From: Mitsuaria sp. WAJ17
GTDB lineage: Bacteria > Pseudomonadota > Gammaproteobacteria > Burkholderiales > Burkholderiaceae_C
Assembly (NCBI RefSeq): GCF_014174515.1
Contig: NZ_JACJUG010000008.1
Coordinates: forward strand, 1 to 64,000
Length of the DNA: 64,000 bases
Reading direction: 5' to 3'
The notes beneath the pieces are model-generated. The model saw only the letters and a list, made by a program, of their open reading frames with translations, did not search any database and was not told the DNA's origin. Made by a program: the position numbers and the translations under genes. Positions 17,046-27,000 of this stretch are shown in pieces. Position 1 is the first letter of the stretch; each line of letters starts with the position of its first letter.

Positions 17046-18104
17046 TCAGCAGGAGTTCAGTCCGGCCGCTTCGGCCGGGGCAGGGGCCTGGCGCGCATGT
17101 GCCGCGACTTCGCGGACCAGGCCGGTGTAGGCCTGGGCCACATCGGCCCAGCCCCAGGGGGGCAGCTTCCGCGGCGGCAGCGCCTGCAGCGAGTCCGAGC
17201 GCAGCCAGTCTGCGAGCTGCTGCGGCCCAGGAACGATGGCGGACGCAAAGACCCGCGTGGCGCCCGAGGCTGCGTAGGCCACCACGGGCACACCAAAATG
17301 GACGCATTCAGCGGCCAGAAAGTTGAAGGTCTCGTGGAACTGCGTCAGGACCAGCGCGGCGCGAACGCCGCCGAAGACGCGTGGGTGGTCGTGGAGCAGC
17401 TCATAGTCGGTGATGACTTCGCAGCCCGCCTGGTTCCTGGCCTGGGCGAAGTGGGCCAGCGCCTGCTGTCCCATGCGGGTCCAGCGGCAGAAGATCAAGC
17501 GGACCGGGAGGTGGAGCTCGCGGCAGGCCTGTACGACCTGCAGTGTGTGGCTCAAGGGGCTCTTGCCTGCCAGCAGAAGCACAGGGCCGTGCGGGTCCCG
17601 GTAGTCGATGCGGGGAAGGTGGTCCATGGCCCAGGGAATGTGGCGACGCCGCGGGAAGCACCAGGTCAGAGGTTCGTCGCGGAAGAAGACGTCAGCGGCG
17701 AAGTGGTCCGGGCGCGTGGGCGCATGCATGCAGCGGCCCGAGCGCCCGGCGGCGGCGTGCAGGGGACAGGGGGCAGGGGATGCCTCATCGCGCCGCAGTG
17801 TGCTGTAGTCGTGCCACACCCGGATCAGGCGTTGACGCAGCCAAGGGTCAACCGGCCAGCCCAAGCGCAGCATGGGTGTGTCGATCAGCGGGATGACGGC
17901 GTCCGCGTCCACGCTGCGGGCAAAGGCCAGCAGTTCCTGCGGCCGCAGATGCTCGGACTGGCTGTACCAGTGCAGCCGGACCTCCTGCGGATCCAGGGCG
18001 CACGATAGCTGATACATCGCTCGCTCGACACCCCCGCCGTGGCGCAGGTCAAAGTCCGTGCCATAGCGTTGCATCACCAGATTCAGCGCCTGCCCCCTGC
18101 TCAT
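17046..18104 (-). CDS. GT-B-fold glycosyltransferase, second glycosyltransferase of the aminoglycoside cluster
   Basis: This 352-residue protein looks like a GT1/GT4-type glycosyltransferase: an N-terminal acceptor region starting MSRGQALNLVMQRYGTDFD with GGGVERAMYQLS, and a C-terminal part with GPVLLLAGKSPLSHTLQVV and ETFNFLAAECVHFGVPVVAY. It is not closely like the 5701-6933 enzyme. It may attach the first GlcNAc to DOS or a later amino sugar to the ribose as in neomycin and paromomycin. It overlaps the deacetylase gene by ATGA and leads into the aminotransferase gene by TGATG, so it is firmly part of the operon. Donor and acceptor are unknown. Confidence 0.75.
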   Translation of the reverse strand: MSRGQALNLVMQRYGTDFDLRHGGGVERAMYQLSCALDPQEVRLHWYSQSEHLRPQELLAFARSVDADAVIPLIDTPMLRLGWPVDPWLRQRLIRVWHDYSTLRRDEASPAPCPLHAAAGRSGRCMHAPTRPDHFAADVFFRDEPLTWCFPRRRHIPWAMDHLPRIDYRDPHGPVLLLAGKSPLSHTLQVVQACRELHLPVRLIFCRWTRMGQQALAHFAQARNQAGCEVITDYELLHDHPRVFGGVRAALVLTQFHETFNFLAAECVHFGVPVVAYAASGATRVFASAIVPGPQQLADWLRSDSLQALPPRKLPPWGWADVAQAYTGLVREVAAHARQAPAPAEAAGLNSC

Positions 18105-18850
18105 GCGAAGGGCTCCGATGCCGCACGGCGCTGCCACAGCCGTTCCGCGCGCTGTGTCCCGTGGGGCCGCACCCGCTCGGCATGCAGCAGCATCTCCGCC
18201 ACCGTGGGTGCGCTGGTCTGGGTGCGGTAAAGCCACATGTCTTCGCACTTCAGTTGCACGGTTTCGTCGATGGGTACAGTCACCCACGGCTCCAGTCCCT
18301 GGGCGCAAAGCTGGGTCTCGACGTCGAGCAGGGATCGTGTGCTGGCGTAGGGAATGTCCTCGTAGTAGTAGAGATGTTGCGGTGAATGTGCCTCGGCAGC
18401 CCGGCGCACCAGCTGGTGATCAATGTGGTCACCCAGGGCGCAGGGAGCCAGCACAGCCCAGGGGCGGTGGCGTGCAATGCAGGCGCCGACGGCGGCGACG
18501 ACGGCTGACAGTCGCGGGTCCGTCTCCACGTCCATCGACAGCTCCTGCCGTGCGTCCAGACCCAGCAGCGCGGCATCCTGGAAGTCCAACTGCTCATGCC
18601 GGATGCCGTGCCGGCGGCAATAGACCTGGTCCTCGGCCCGTCGCAGCGCCGAGATCTCCGGGTGCGGCCGCGTGCGCAGCCGGGCCGGCAGGGCCCAGGC
18701 GCTCTGGCTGAAGACCGTGACCATGCCATAGCGTGTCTGCGCCGCCGTGGCGGCGATAAGGCCGCCCAGCGAGTAGGCGATGTCGTCAGCGTGGGGGGAG
18801 AGCAGCAGCACGTCCCTTCCTGCCAGGCTGGACAGCGCAGAATGACTCAC
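18101..18850 (-). CDS. PIG-L/LmbE-family N-deacetylase, candidate N-acetylparomamine deacetylase (BtrD role)
   Basis: This 249-residue protein has the zinc-site motif SPHADD (H20, D22, D23) and the distal HXXH element in DHIDHQLV (H142, H145), both typical of PIG-L deacetylases acting on GlcNAc-containing substrates. In DOS pathways this enzyme removes the acetyl group after GlcNAc transfer, giving paromamine, and in neomycin-type routes a second acetyl group later. The start is GTG 18850, overlapping the aminotransferase stop as GTGA; it overlaps the next glycosyltransferase by ATGA. Coupling to a glycosyltransferase gene is exactly the expected arrangement. Confidence 0.88.
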   Translation of the reverse strand: MSHSALSSLAGRDVLLLSPHADDIAYSLGGLIAATAAQTRYGMVTVFSQSAWALPARLRTRPHPEISALRRAEDQVYCRRHGIRHEQLDFQDAALLGLDARQELSMDVETDPRLSAVVAAVGACIARHRPWAVLAPCALGDHIDHQLVRRAAEAHSPQHLYYYEDIPYASTRSLLDVETQLCAQGLEPWVTVPIDETVQLKCEDMWLYRTQTSAPTVAEMLLHAERVRPHGTQRAERLWQRRAASEPFA

Positions 18851-20094
18851 CGCTCCTCCTCCAGCCAGTGCAGCGCGGCGTCCGAGGGCACCTGATCCGT
18901 GGCGCCGTCCATCATGCAGAAAGCGGCCTGGAAACGGCGACGGTCGCTGATGGGCTGCGGACCGATCGGCCCCAGCTGCTGAGCAGCTGAGGCCAGGGCA
19001 CTGTCGAATCGCTCGAGCAGCTCGTCCAGCACCTCGGCGGTGGCGAGCGAGGGGGTCTGGTTGTCGCCTTCATACAGCAGCAGGCCGGCCGCTGCGCAGT
19101 GGGTGTAGACCACCTGGTCCATGGCTTCGGTGGCAGCCACGATCTGCAGCATCGGGCCCTCGCCATAGATGGCGATGGGCAGTTCGCGACGGCGCACAAT
19201 CTCGCGCATGCCCTCTGCAATCTGGGCGCCGCAGCGCGACAGAGCCTGGTAGCCGTTGACGCGACGCATCTCGGCCAGCGTCGCCAGGGAAGCCACGATG
19301 GGTAGGGTGTCGAAATAGGCGGTGTAGGTGAACTCCTTGGCTGCGCGCATCAGGGGTTGCAGGCCAACCAGGCAGGACAGGCGCTGGCCGTTGGCCAGGC
19401 CCTTGGCGAAGGTGTAGAGGTCGGCATGCTGGCCCGTTGCCTTGGGAAAGGCGGACGCCGCTGTCGAGCGATAGCCTTGCTTGACGTCATCGCAGCACAG
19501 CAGCACGCCATGCGCCCGCGTGATGCTGGCCAGCCGGGCCAGTCCCTCCGGGCTCATGTGGACATAGTCCGGTGACATCATCACCAGCGCCACCTGGCCG
19601 CGGTACTGCGTCAGCGCACGCTCCAGCAGTTCCGGAATGAAGTAGAAGTCGATGACGCCGGCGGCATTGGGACTCAGCAGCTCGGTGGCGCTGTCCCAAT
19701 CCTGTCCCCAGCCGTGATAGCCCGCGCTCAGGACCAGCCGCCTCCCGGTGGCCTTTCTGGCGACCTGCATGGCAGCGCGGCAGGCTTCGGTCCCCGTGCT
19801 GAAGAAGGCCAGGCTTGACTGGGGCAGGCTCAGGTCCTGGATGATCTGGTCGGCCAGCTGCTCGTGGGCATCGCTCCAGCAGGTCGCCGAGGCCAGCTTG
19901 CCCTGCAGATGGCGGATGATGGCCTCGTCGATGGCCGGATGATGATGGCCCAAGGTGACACAGCCCTTGCCGTTCATCAGGTCGATGTACTGGCGGCCAT
20001 CGGTCAGCGTGACCTTGGCGCCTTCCGAATGTGTGGCGCGCAGGCGTGGCTTGGCGGTGTAGATGCCAGTGACGACGTGGGTGGGTTGGTCCAT
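18847..20094 (-). CDS. Class III PLP aminotransferase, candidate 6'-aminotransferase (BtrB/neamine-forming role)
   Basis: This 415-residue enzyme belongs to the class III family close to glutamate-1-semialdehyde aminotransferase: MNGKGCVTLGHHHPAI, STGTEACRAAMQVAR, YHGWGQD, CDDVKQGYR and the PLP lysine K231 in YTFAKGLANG. In butirosin and neomycin pathways a class III aminotransferase converts 6'-oxoparomamine to neamine after a GMC dehydrogenase; a GMC enzyme is encoded at 2710-4338. The ATG is immediately coupled to the stop of the phosphoribosyltransferase gene (TGATG). It could also act on a 6'''-position if a fourth ring is made. The reading frame continues upstream, but MDQPTHVVTGIYTAKP is the family-like start. 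Confidence 0.85.
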   Translation of the reverse strand: MDQPTHVVTGIYTAKPRLRATHSEGAKVTLTDGRQYIDLMNGKGCVTLGHHHPAIDEAIIRHLQGKLASATCWSDAHEQLADQIIQDLSLPQSSLAFFSTGTEACRAAMQVARKATGRRLVLSAGYHGWGQDWDSATELLSPNAAGVIDFYFIPELLERALTQYRGQVALVMMSPDYVHMSPEGLARLASITRAHGVLLCCDDVKQGYRSTAASAFPKATGQHADLYTFAKGLANGQRLSCLVGLQPLMRAAKEFTYTAYFDTLPIVASLATLAEMRRVNGYQALSRCGAQIAEGMREIVRRRELPIAIYGEGPMLQIVAATEAMDQVVYTHCAAAGLLLYEGDNQTPSLATAEVLDELLERFDSALASAAQQLGPIGPQPISDRRRFQAAFCMMDGATDQVPSDAALHWLEEER

Positions 20095-21947
20095 CAGTGC
20101 TCCATCAGGTGTTGGGTGGTGTTGTCCAGGGACTGCAGCTCCTGCTGCATGGCGAGCGTGCCGGCGGGGCTGCCCCGTCTGACGCCGCGCAGCAGGGAGC
20201 GCAGCAGGCGATGCAGCGCCTGCGGCAGGGAGGCGCGAAGGTGGTCGAAATCGAGTCCGCACAGTTGGGCCAGCTGTTGGGCATCCGCCGCGCTCAGCTG
20301 CTGGCTCAGCGCGAAGCTTGCAAGCTCGAGTGCCATCCAGCTGGGGCCTCCCCAGTTGGCCTCCAGCTGAAAGCGCCGGACCCGGCCGGCACGGTCGCAT
20401 TGCCAGTGCCAGTGCGCGCCGGCATAGGGCAGGGCCGAGCGATAGAGTTGCAGGGGCCCGGGCAGGGGCCGGTGCATGCGAGACAGCGCCTGCCGAAGCG
20501 CGGGCGCCAGGACGAGGGTCGGACCGAACTGCTTCTGCAGCTGAGCCTGCAGCGCGTCGGCGGCTTCATGGACCAGCCCGCCGGGAGGTGGCAGCCGAGA
20601 CAGCGTGACCGGCGCCGGCTCGGCCTGTGCCTTGAACTGCCGTGCACAGTCCTGCAGCAGCAGGGCCTTGCGAGGCCCGCTGGCTTCGCGCAGTACATCG
20701 CGCAGGGCTTGCAGCCCCTCATGGTGCCGGCTCACACGGTAGCCGTCCAGAAAGCAGGACTGCGGGTCCGGTGCCAGCTGCTGCGCCCGCTGGAACTCGG
20801 ATTTGCCGAACAGCCCTTCGCCGATGAAGCGCAGATGGGCCCAGGCCTGTCCCCCGGGCAGGGTCAGCGTCAGTCCCGTCTTGCGGGGATTGATCAGGCG
20901 TCGCTCGACCGAGTCCAATGCCGGATGATCCCAGGGCAGCCAGGCCTGGCCGTGCCCATAGTGCTGCTCGGCCTGGGAGCAGCGAACGGCCAGGCTCAGC
21001 TGGGGCGGGAGCGGCCCGAGCCCGCCATGGGCCTGCAGGCGTTCAAGAAACCGCGGATGGGCCGATGGCAGCAGGCATTCCCACAGGCGTCCTGCGCGGC
21101 GAGGGTTCAAGGCAGATCGCCGGTGGACCGGGGGACTCGCGGGCGGTGGGGCCCGCCAGATCTTGCCGGGACTGGCAGACCAGAGCGAGCCAAGGGGAGC
21201 TTGCAGGGCCTTCGCGACGCGAGTCAGTGTCCGGCCGGTGTCGGGCTGGTCGTCCAGCATCACCACGTGGGCCTGGGGATGTCGCCGCAGCCAATCCAGG
21301 CAGGGACCGAGCCCCAGGCAGGCGACACCCTCCGCCTGGGGGCGCACGGTATGCCAGGTCATGGGCCTCGCGCAAGCCCGTTTCAGTGCGGCATGCCAGA
21401 GAGGCGCCAGGTACAGGCCGCCGGTACGCACGCCAAGCAGGAGCACGGGACTGTCATCGGGCCGCTGCGCCAGCCAGGCCAGGGCGTCCTCCGGGATCCG
21501 GTCCAGATCGGCCAGGTCGTAGCCCAAGCACTCGGGCATGGGCAGATGCACCAGCTTGTCCAGCAAGGCCGGCGGGAACAGGTTCGCGGCCAGGCGCAGG
21601 CTCAGGGGGCGGGGCTCGGCAAGGTCGGACACCTTCACAGCTTCAGACGTGTCCTCCATGAGGGCAGCTGCGGCAGCCTCCGCAGCCCTCATGGCCGCAG
21701 ACTGCGAGGCCTTGATCGAAGCCATGGAGAGGAGCTGCCCGTCTATGAGAGCGTCACTGGAAAGACAGAGATCCAGCAGATCCGACCACAGTTGCAAGCC
21801 GAGGCAGGTCTGCTGGTACCGGTCCAGCGGGTCCGCGGCGCAGCGCGCGGCTGCCCAGGGTGCCATGAGCAGGTCCGTCCTGAGCTCCAGCTGGGTGCTG
21901 GCCATCGCGGTCGATCGGGTGGGCGTAAGCAAGGGGCAGGCCTTCAC
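20094..21947 (-). CDS. Large phosphoribosyltransferase-domain protein, candidate PRPP-dependent ribosyltransferase (BtrL role)
   Basis: The protein carries a clear type I PRPP-binding motif, VVMLDDQPDTGRT (residues 228-240 from the GTG start), and an upstream GVRTGGLYLAP loop as in phosphoribosyltransferases. At about 617 residues it is much larger than salvage enzymes; the remaining 370 residues are unfamiliar. In butirosin and neomycin biosynthesis, BtrL/NeoL attaches phosphoribose from PRPP to neamine, and a phosphatase then removes the phosphate. The phosphatase gene at 15107-15745 fits. The start given is GTG 21947, overlapping the radical SAM stop as GTGA like other genes here; ATG 21905 (MASTQLELRT) is a good alternative. 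Neither has a clear ribosome site. Confidence 0.75.
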   Translation of the reverse strand: MKACPLLTPTRSTAMASTQLELRTDLLMAPWAAARCAADPLDRYQQTCLGLQLWSDLLDLCLSSDALIDGQLLSMASIKASQSAAMRAAEAAAAALMEDTSEAVKVSDLAEPRPLSLRLAANLFPPALLDKLVHLPMPECLGYDLADLDRIPEDALAWLAQRPDDSPVLLLGVRTGGLYLAPLWHAALKRACARPMTWHTVRPQAEGVACLGLGPCLDWLRRHPQAHVVMLDDQPDTGRTLTRVAKALQAPLGSLWSASPGKIWRAPPPASPPVHRRSALNPRRAGRLWECLLPSAHPRFLERLQAHGGLGPLPPQLSLAVRCSQAEQHYGHGQAWLPWDHPALDSVERRLINPRKTGLTLTLPGGQAWAHLRFIGEGLFGKSEFQRAQQLAPDPQSCFLDGYRVSRHHEGLQALRDVLREASGPRKALLLQDCARQFKAQAEPAPVTLSRLPPPGGLVHEAADALQAQLQKQFGPTLVLAPALRQALSRMHRPLPGPLQLYRSALPYAGAHWHWQCDRAGRVRRFQLEANWGGPSWMALELASFALSQQLSAADAQQLAQLCGLDFDHLRASLPQALHRLLRSLLRGVRRGSPAGTLAMQQELQSLDNTTQHLMEH

Positions 21948-22822
21948 AGGCCCATGGCGGGCCGGCGGTTGTTGAACTCTTGGTGCGACAGGCAGGTTCC
22001 GCAGGGAAATTCCTCGAACTCGACCTCGTCGCCAAGCCCCTGGATGGTGAAGGCGGGCGGCGGTGCGTAGCAGTCGCACTTCACCATCTCGATGCGATCG
22101 TCGGCGACGTAGTAGTTGTAGCCATTGACGAGCTGGTCGCAGACAAAGTCGCCGCGGTTGCCTTGCTTGCGGATGTGCTCCCAGCGATCGAAGTAGGCCT
22201 TCTTTTCAAGGAAGGGCGCCTTGTGCAGCGACTCGTAGTCCAGGGCCACCTGAATGGGCTTGCCGCCGAGGGCCAGCAACGGCAGCAGATGCAGGCGGCC
22301 TGCAAAGCCGCGGCGGCTGAGCTCATCGATGAAGGCGTTCATCTCCTCCAGGGACTGGTCATGAAAGACGCACTGCAGGTCGGCAGACAGGCGCACGGCG
22401 TAGTCCATGATGATGTCGATCTGTGCCTGCTTGAGTCCACGCTTGCTGTTCATGGCTTGGGTGTGACCGTCCAGGGAGATGACCCAAAGCAGGCCCTCTC
22501 GGAGGCATTCCGGAAGCCGCGTCCCATTGGTCAGGACCTCGATGCGGTAGCCGTCGCTGGCCACCCGCTGAGCCAGGTAGTCCAGGATGGGCGGATACAG
22601 CGCGATCTCACCATCGGCCTCGACGCGGAACAGCGTGGTCTTGGGGTCGAAGCGATCCAGGATCTGTCCCACCGAATGAATGGTCTTTGGCACGTCGACG
22701 CGGGCCTTCTTGACCTCGCAATAGGTGCAGCGCAGATTGCAAGGCGCCTTGATCACGATGTTTCGATAGCGGCGGATGGCGCGCGGGCGCGGCGACCACA
22801 CGGGAATGACTACTGAAGACAC
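21944..22822 (-). CDS. Radical SAM protein with extra C-terminal cysteine cluster, candidate 2-deoxy-scyllo-inosamine dehydrogenase (BtrN role) or epimerase
   Basis: This 292-residue protein has the canonical CX3CX2C motif (C28, C32, C35 in PCNLRCTYC) and five later cysteines (C228, C249, C251, C274, C277) suited to an auxiliary iron-sulfur cluster, as in SPASM/Twitch enzymes. In butirosin biosynthesis the radical SAM enzyme BtrN, which also holds an auxiliary cluster, oxidises C3 of 2-deoxy-scyllo-inosamine between the two transaminations. It is encoded directly beside DOI synthase (13-base overlap), which supports this step. It is not an obvious close relative of BtrN, and an epimerase role like NeoN in neomycin is possible. 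Start codon is GTG. Confidence 0.75.
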   Translation of the reverse strand: MSSVVIPVWSPRPRAIRRYRNIVIKAPCNLRCTYCEVKKARVDVPKTIHSVGQILDRFDPKTTLFRVEADGEIALYPPILDYLAQRVASDGYRIEVLTNGTRLPECLREGLLWVISLDGHTQAMNSKRGLKQAQIDIIMDYAVRLSADLQCVFHDQSLEEMNAFIDELSRRGFAGRLHLLPLLALGGKPIQVALDYESLHKAPFLEKKAYFDRWEHIRKQGNRGDFVCDQLVNGYNYYVADDRIEMVKCDCYAPPPAFTIQGLGDEVEFEEFPCGTCLSHQEFNNRRPAMGL

Positions 22823-23964
22823 AGGTCCCCCTCTCTTTGCAGGGCCTGGCCCGCTGGGGCCAGGCAGTCGGTGATGCAGCGCTCGACCAAGTCGATGTCC
22901 ACCAGGGTCAAGGGCCGTTCAGCAGGGCCCGCTGGCTGGCCGATGTCCTGGAGCAGGATCATGGCCAGTTGGTTCTCGCCTGCCGCCATGTAGCCGCGCT
23001 TGTTGTCGGTCAGCAGCAGGGCACGAACCTGGGCCAGAGTGACGCCCTGCGGCAGTTGAAGGGCAATGCCGTTGCGAGCCAGCAGGCGTCGATGCAAGGC
23101 CACCTTCTCCTGGCTGAGCAGGCCCAGCCGACAGGCGACCTCGGCCGCTACGACCATGCCCAGCCCGACGGCTTCACCGTGCGGCAGGCGACCCTGCGCG
23201 GCCAACTCGATGGCATGGCCCACGGTGTGACCGTACTCAAAGACCACGGCCTGCTGGCGCTCGCGCTGGTCGTTCCGCATGATGCGCTGCTTCGCCTGGA
23301 GGCCCGCCTCGACAACGTCCAGCAGATCCGCGTTGGAATAGCGGGCTTCAGGGTTGAGCAGCTGCTCCAGCAGAGGGATGTTGCCGGAGGCGACTGTCAG
23401 GGCATTCTTGATGATCTCACACATGCCGGAGCGCACATGCGCAGCCGGCAGCGTCTGCAGCCAGGCGATGTCCATGAGGACGGCCGTGGGCGTGTGGAAG
23501 CAGCCGATGAGATTCTTCCCCATGGGGAGATTGACCGCTTGCTTGAGGGAGGCGACCGAATCCCCAGCAGCGATCAGCGTGGTCGGCACATGGATCAGGC
23601 GAATGCCGCGAAAAAGCAGGGCCGCCAGCAGGCCGGCCATATTGCCTACCACCCCGCCTCCTACGGCCACGATCACGCTGGAGCGATCGATGCCGGCGCG
23701 CACCATGTCCTGAGCGAGTCGATCGAGGGTGCTCAGGGATTTGACGGACTCGCCTTCACTCATGACCCACATGCGCGTGTGCGCCTGCGCCGCCATGTGA
23801 GCATGCAGCTTGCTGGCATGCAGCGCGCTGACCGTGACGTCGGTGACCAGGTGGTAGCTGGAGGCGGGATATGACAGCAGGCGAGACGACAGCTCGGCAA
23901 TGCAGTCAGAGCCAAGCCAGACGGGATAGTGCGCAGATTCAAACTCAAGTTGCAGATGTCGCAT
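22810..23964 (-). CDS. 2-Deoxy-scyllo-inosose synthase (BtrC type), first committed enzyme of 2-deoxystreptamine
   Basis: This 384-residue protein belongs to the sugar-phosphate cyclase family that includes 3-dehydroquinate synthase. It uses NAD (GGGVVGNMAG, residues 102-111) and metal, with FEYGHTVGHAIELA near residue 242. Features separating DOI synthases from dehydroquinate synthases are present: SVASLKQAVNLPMGKN, with a lysine at position 141 as in BtrC where it is a catalytic residue, MCEIIKN at 181, and a C-terminal DNKRGY (320-325) with MILLQDIGQP. DOI synthase converts glucose-6-phosphate to 2-deoxy-scyllo-inosose. ATG 23964 has AGGA eight bases upstream. It resembles BtrC of Bacillus more than any housekeeping AroB. 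Confidence 0.92.
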   Translation of the reverse strand: MRHLQLEFESAHYPVWLGSDCIAELSSRLLSYPASSYHLVTDVTVSALHASKLHAHMAAQAHTRMWVMSEGESVKSLSTLDRLAQDMVRAGIDRSSVIVAVGGGVVGNMAGLLAALLFRGIRLIHVPTTLIAAGDSVASLKQAVNLPMGKNLIGCFHTPTAVLMDIAWLQTLPAAHVRSGMCEIIKNALTVASGNIPLLEQLLNPEARYSNADLLDVVEAGLQAKQRIMRNDQRERQQAVVFEYGHTVGHAIELAAQGRLPHGEAVGLGMVVAAEVACRLGLLSQEKVALHRRLLARNGIALQLPQGVTLAQVRALLLTDNKRGYMAAGENQLAMILLQDIGQPAGPAERPLTLVDIDLVERCITDCLAPAGQALQREGDLCLQ

Positions 23965-24090
23965 GGGCGATCCTCCCCACTCTGAACGGTGAATCCATCC
24001 AGCCTGTGCACGATGCTGCGCCAGGGCAGCTGTCTGAGCACGTCCCACTGGATGCCTAGTGTTGCCTGGCCGGCATTCGGCCCAGGTGCA

Positions 24091-27000
24091 TCAGACGGCC
24101 TGCACCTCCTCGTGCCGGGCCGGCTCATTGGCGGGCCCGTCGGCCCAATGGTCCAGGGCTGTCCAGTCCACGCCACTGGAAAGAGCGAAGCGATAGCGGG
24201 GGCCGGTCTTGGCCAAACACTCCGCAATGCGGTGCTCAGCCGCCGCTTGCTCGCCCCAGGGCACGGTGTCCATGTCAGTCAGCAGTTGCCGCACAAGGGC
24301 GATGGGCAGCTCTCCGGCATGGCGTGCGACGAGCAGTTGCCTGGCTCGCCGATAGCGGGCGCCTTGGCCCTTCAGCAGCTCCGCCGTGGCATGCGCTCCC
24401 CATGCCTGGACGAGCAACTCAGGCGCGTACTTCACGCTGCACTGCGCCAGAGGTGTCTGCAGCGACGGACTCGCGCCCAGCAAGGGCAGCAGAGCCTGCC
24501 GGCAGTCGCGGCGCTGCAGCACCACACTGGCCAGCAGTTCGTGGCCCACATGCAGAGCCGGCGCGCTGCGCAGGGTTTCAAGTGCCTCGACAGGCCAGTG
24601 GCTGCCCATGAGCACACACAGCTGGCGCAGGTATTCGTGGCGATGGCGCCAGCGCTCGGGCGACTCCACGAGGTTCAGCCAGGCGGCGTAGCGATCCAGC
24701 AAGGTCACGCAGGCTCGGAATCCGGCGCGTTGCCCTCGCAGCATCAGGCTGCGCACCACGGCGCTCTGAGCCAGTGCGCTGACCGTCGACGACAGCGGCA
24801 GCGTGTGCAAGGCGACATACTGGGCGGCATCCTCCAGTTGCGAGCGATGCGCGACGAGCTGCTGCATCAGTCCGCCCCAGCCGGGTCTTTGCAGGCTGGC
24901 CATCAGGCCATCGGCGGCTTCGACAGGCACATAGGAGAAGTCGTAGGCCGCGTCAAACAGAAGGCGGTTGGCGGCGATGAACTGATGCAGGTCTTCGAAG
25001 CGCCAGCTTCCGCCCGGCTGCAAGTTGGCGTGGATGAGCAAGGTCCAGGTGCCCAGCGTGCGTTCCCGTCGGAAGCTCAGACTGGGAATCTGGGTGTCAC
25101 GCAGCAGGCCCAGGAGCTGCTCGAAGGCCACGATGCGGGCGATCTCCTCCGTGGGGCAGTTGGGGGGTTCAGACCACTCCACCGCCATTCGTTCTGGCCC
25201 GAAGACGAAGCTGGCCTTGTGCGTGCCCATGGGGATCTGGACTTCAAGCAGACCCTGCTCGAAACGGAGCACCTTGGTGGCACGGCTGCTGAAGGTGGAG
25301 CACAGCAGCTCCAGGGCCTGCACCCGAGCCGGCAGCAGCCCACTCTCAATATGCAGGGTCGCCAGCGACCACTGGTGCAGAAGGTTATGAATGACATGGG
25401 CATTCTCGTAGCGCTCCGGCTCGGCGCCCTCTGCGGCCAGGGCGTCGAACTCAACGCGCCAGTTCCTGTCATCGATCTCGAAGGAATCCGGCATCGGCCC
25501 CTGCTGCCACTCCTTGATCCAATGGCGGAACAGGGCGAGCACCTGCTCCTCCTGTGGCGTCAGATGCTGCTGCGCGATGGATGCCAGCCAGCACAGCATC
25601 ATGCGCAGGTAGCGGCAGTAGCTGCCGGTATCGCCGTCTATCACGGCCTGGGTTAGCAGGGACTTCAGTGTGGCGTCATAAGCCTCGATCAGCGTGCTGC
25701 GCAGCTGCTCGCTGACGCCGCCAAGGCCGGCTTCCAGCAGCAGCTGTCTCGCGCGCTGGAAATCGGTGTTCAGCAGTTCGGCAAGCTCGGGCGCCAGAGG
25801 ATCCAGGACGGCACCCCTGAACTGGACAAAGCGCTGCTGCAGCGCAGACAGCGCAGCGACGACCTGGGGATGGGCCGCATGCGACTGCGCCAAGCGCGCG
25901 GTGGTGGGCGCGGCCAGGCCGAAGCTGCGTACAGCGGCCAGCGCGAAGGGAGACATGCCATCGGCCAGGGCCTGGACGCAGCTTGCAAAGCACTGGGCAA
26001 GCTCGGCGGGCTCATAAAGGGGCAGTCGCTTGGTCTCGTCAGCCAGCTGCTGCGGGAGCAGGAGGGCCAGCCGGGCGGCGTCCGGCTGGCCCTCTTGCAC
26101 CAGGGTCGCCGCGAAACGGAAGAGCTTCGCCATTTCAGGCGCGCCGAGCAGCGGCACCTGCTGTTGTGCGCCCAGCAAGGCCATGCGCAGTCGCAGGTCC
26201 TCGCTGAGGGCGAGGCTCCGCAGTGAGGCGGCCTCGCAGGCCAGGGAGGCCGCCAGTCGTTGCAGGTCCTGTGCATCCAGGCGGAGTGCGCGGGTGTAGT
26301 CCTTCCAAAGGCCGAATGGGTCGCCGTCGCCGCTCAATGGCGCCTCGCAGGCTGATCCTGGCTCGGCTTCGATCTGGCAGGCCCGCAAGGCAGGGGACCT
26401 GAGGAAGCCCGGGCGTTGTTCCAGCCAGCGATCGGCGCTGGGCCAGAGACTCACTTGCCGAAGTTCCCGGGCCACGCGTTCGTCGACGGGCAGGTCGGCC
26501 AAGCGTTGCAGCTGAGCTTCGGCATCCTGGTCGGCGAACGAGCCCGGGCTTGCCGCCTGGGTCGGGCTGAAGACCAGGCCGCATTCGTCCGGCAGCACCA
26601 ACTCGTGGCGTTCCTCCGTTTCGACGCACTGAAGCAGCGAGCCGTCGCCAAAATAACTGCGCCCTTCGTCCAGGCAAGCCCATTGCCAGCCCGGTGCGCA
26701 GAGCCCCGTGTTGCCGCGCACGCAGGTCATCTGCTGCTGGCGGAACATGATGCCGGCATGCTCCTCGGCGTTGCCCTCGTCAACCAGCACCAGGTCAATT
26801 TCCAGGCGTACGGCGGGGTCCATGGCGATGAAGCGTCGCCATGCGGTAGCCAGATCCGGCGCTGTCAGGCAGCGGCCAAAGGCCCGCCGGCCCAGAAGCA
26901 GCAGGGTGACGGGGAGCGACGCGTACTGCGCGGCCAATCGAGCACGCGCCTGGCTCGTCAACACCTGACGCTGACGGTAGGCTTCGTCCAGGGGCGTAGG

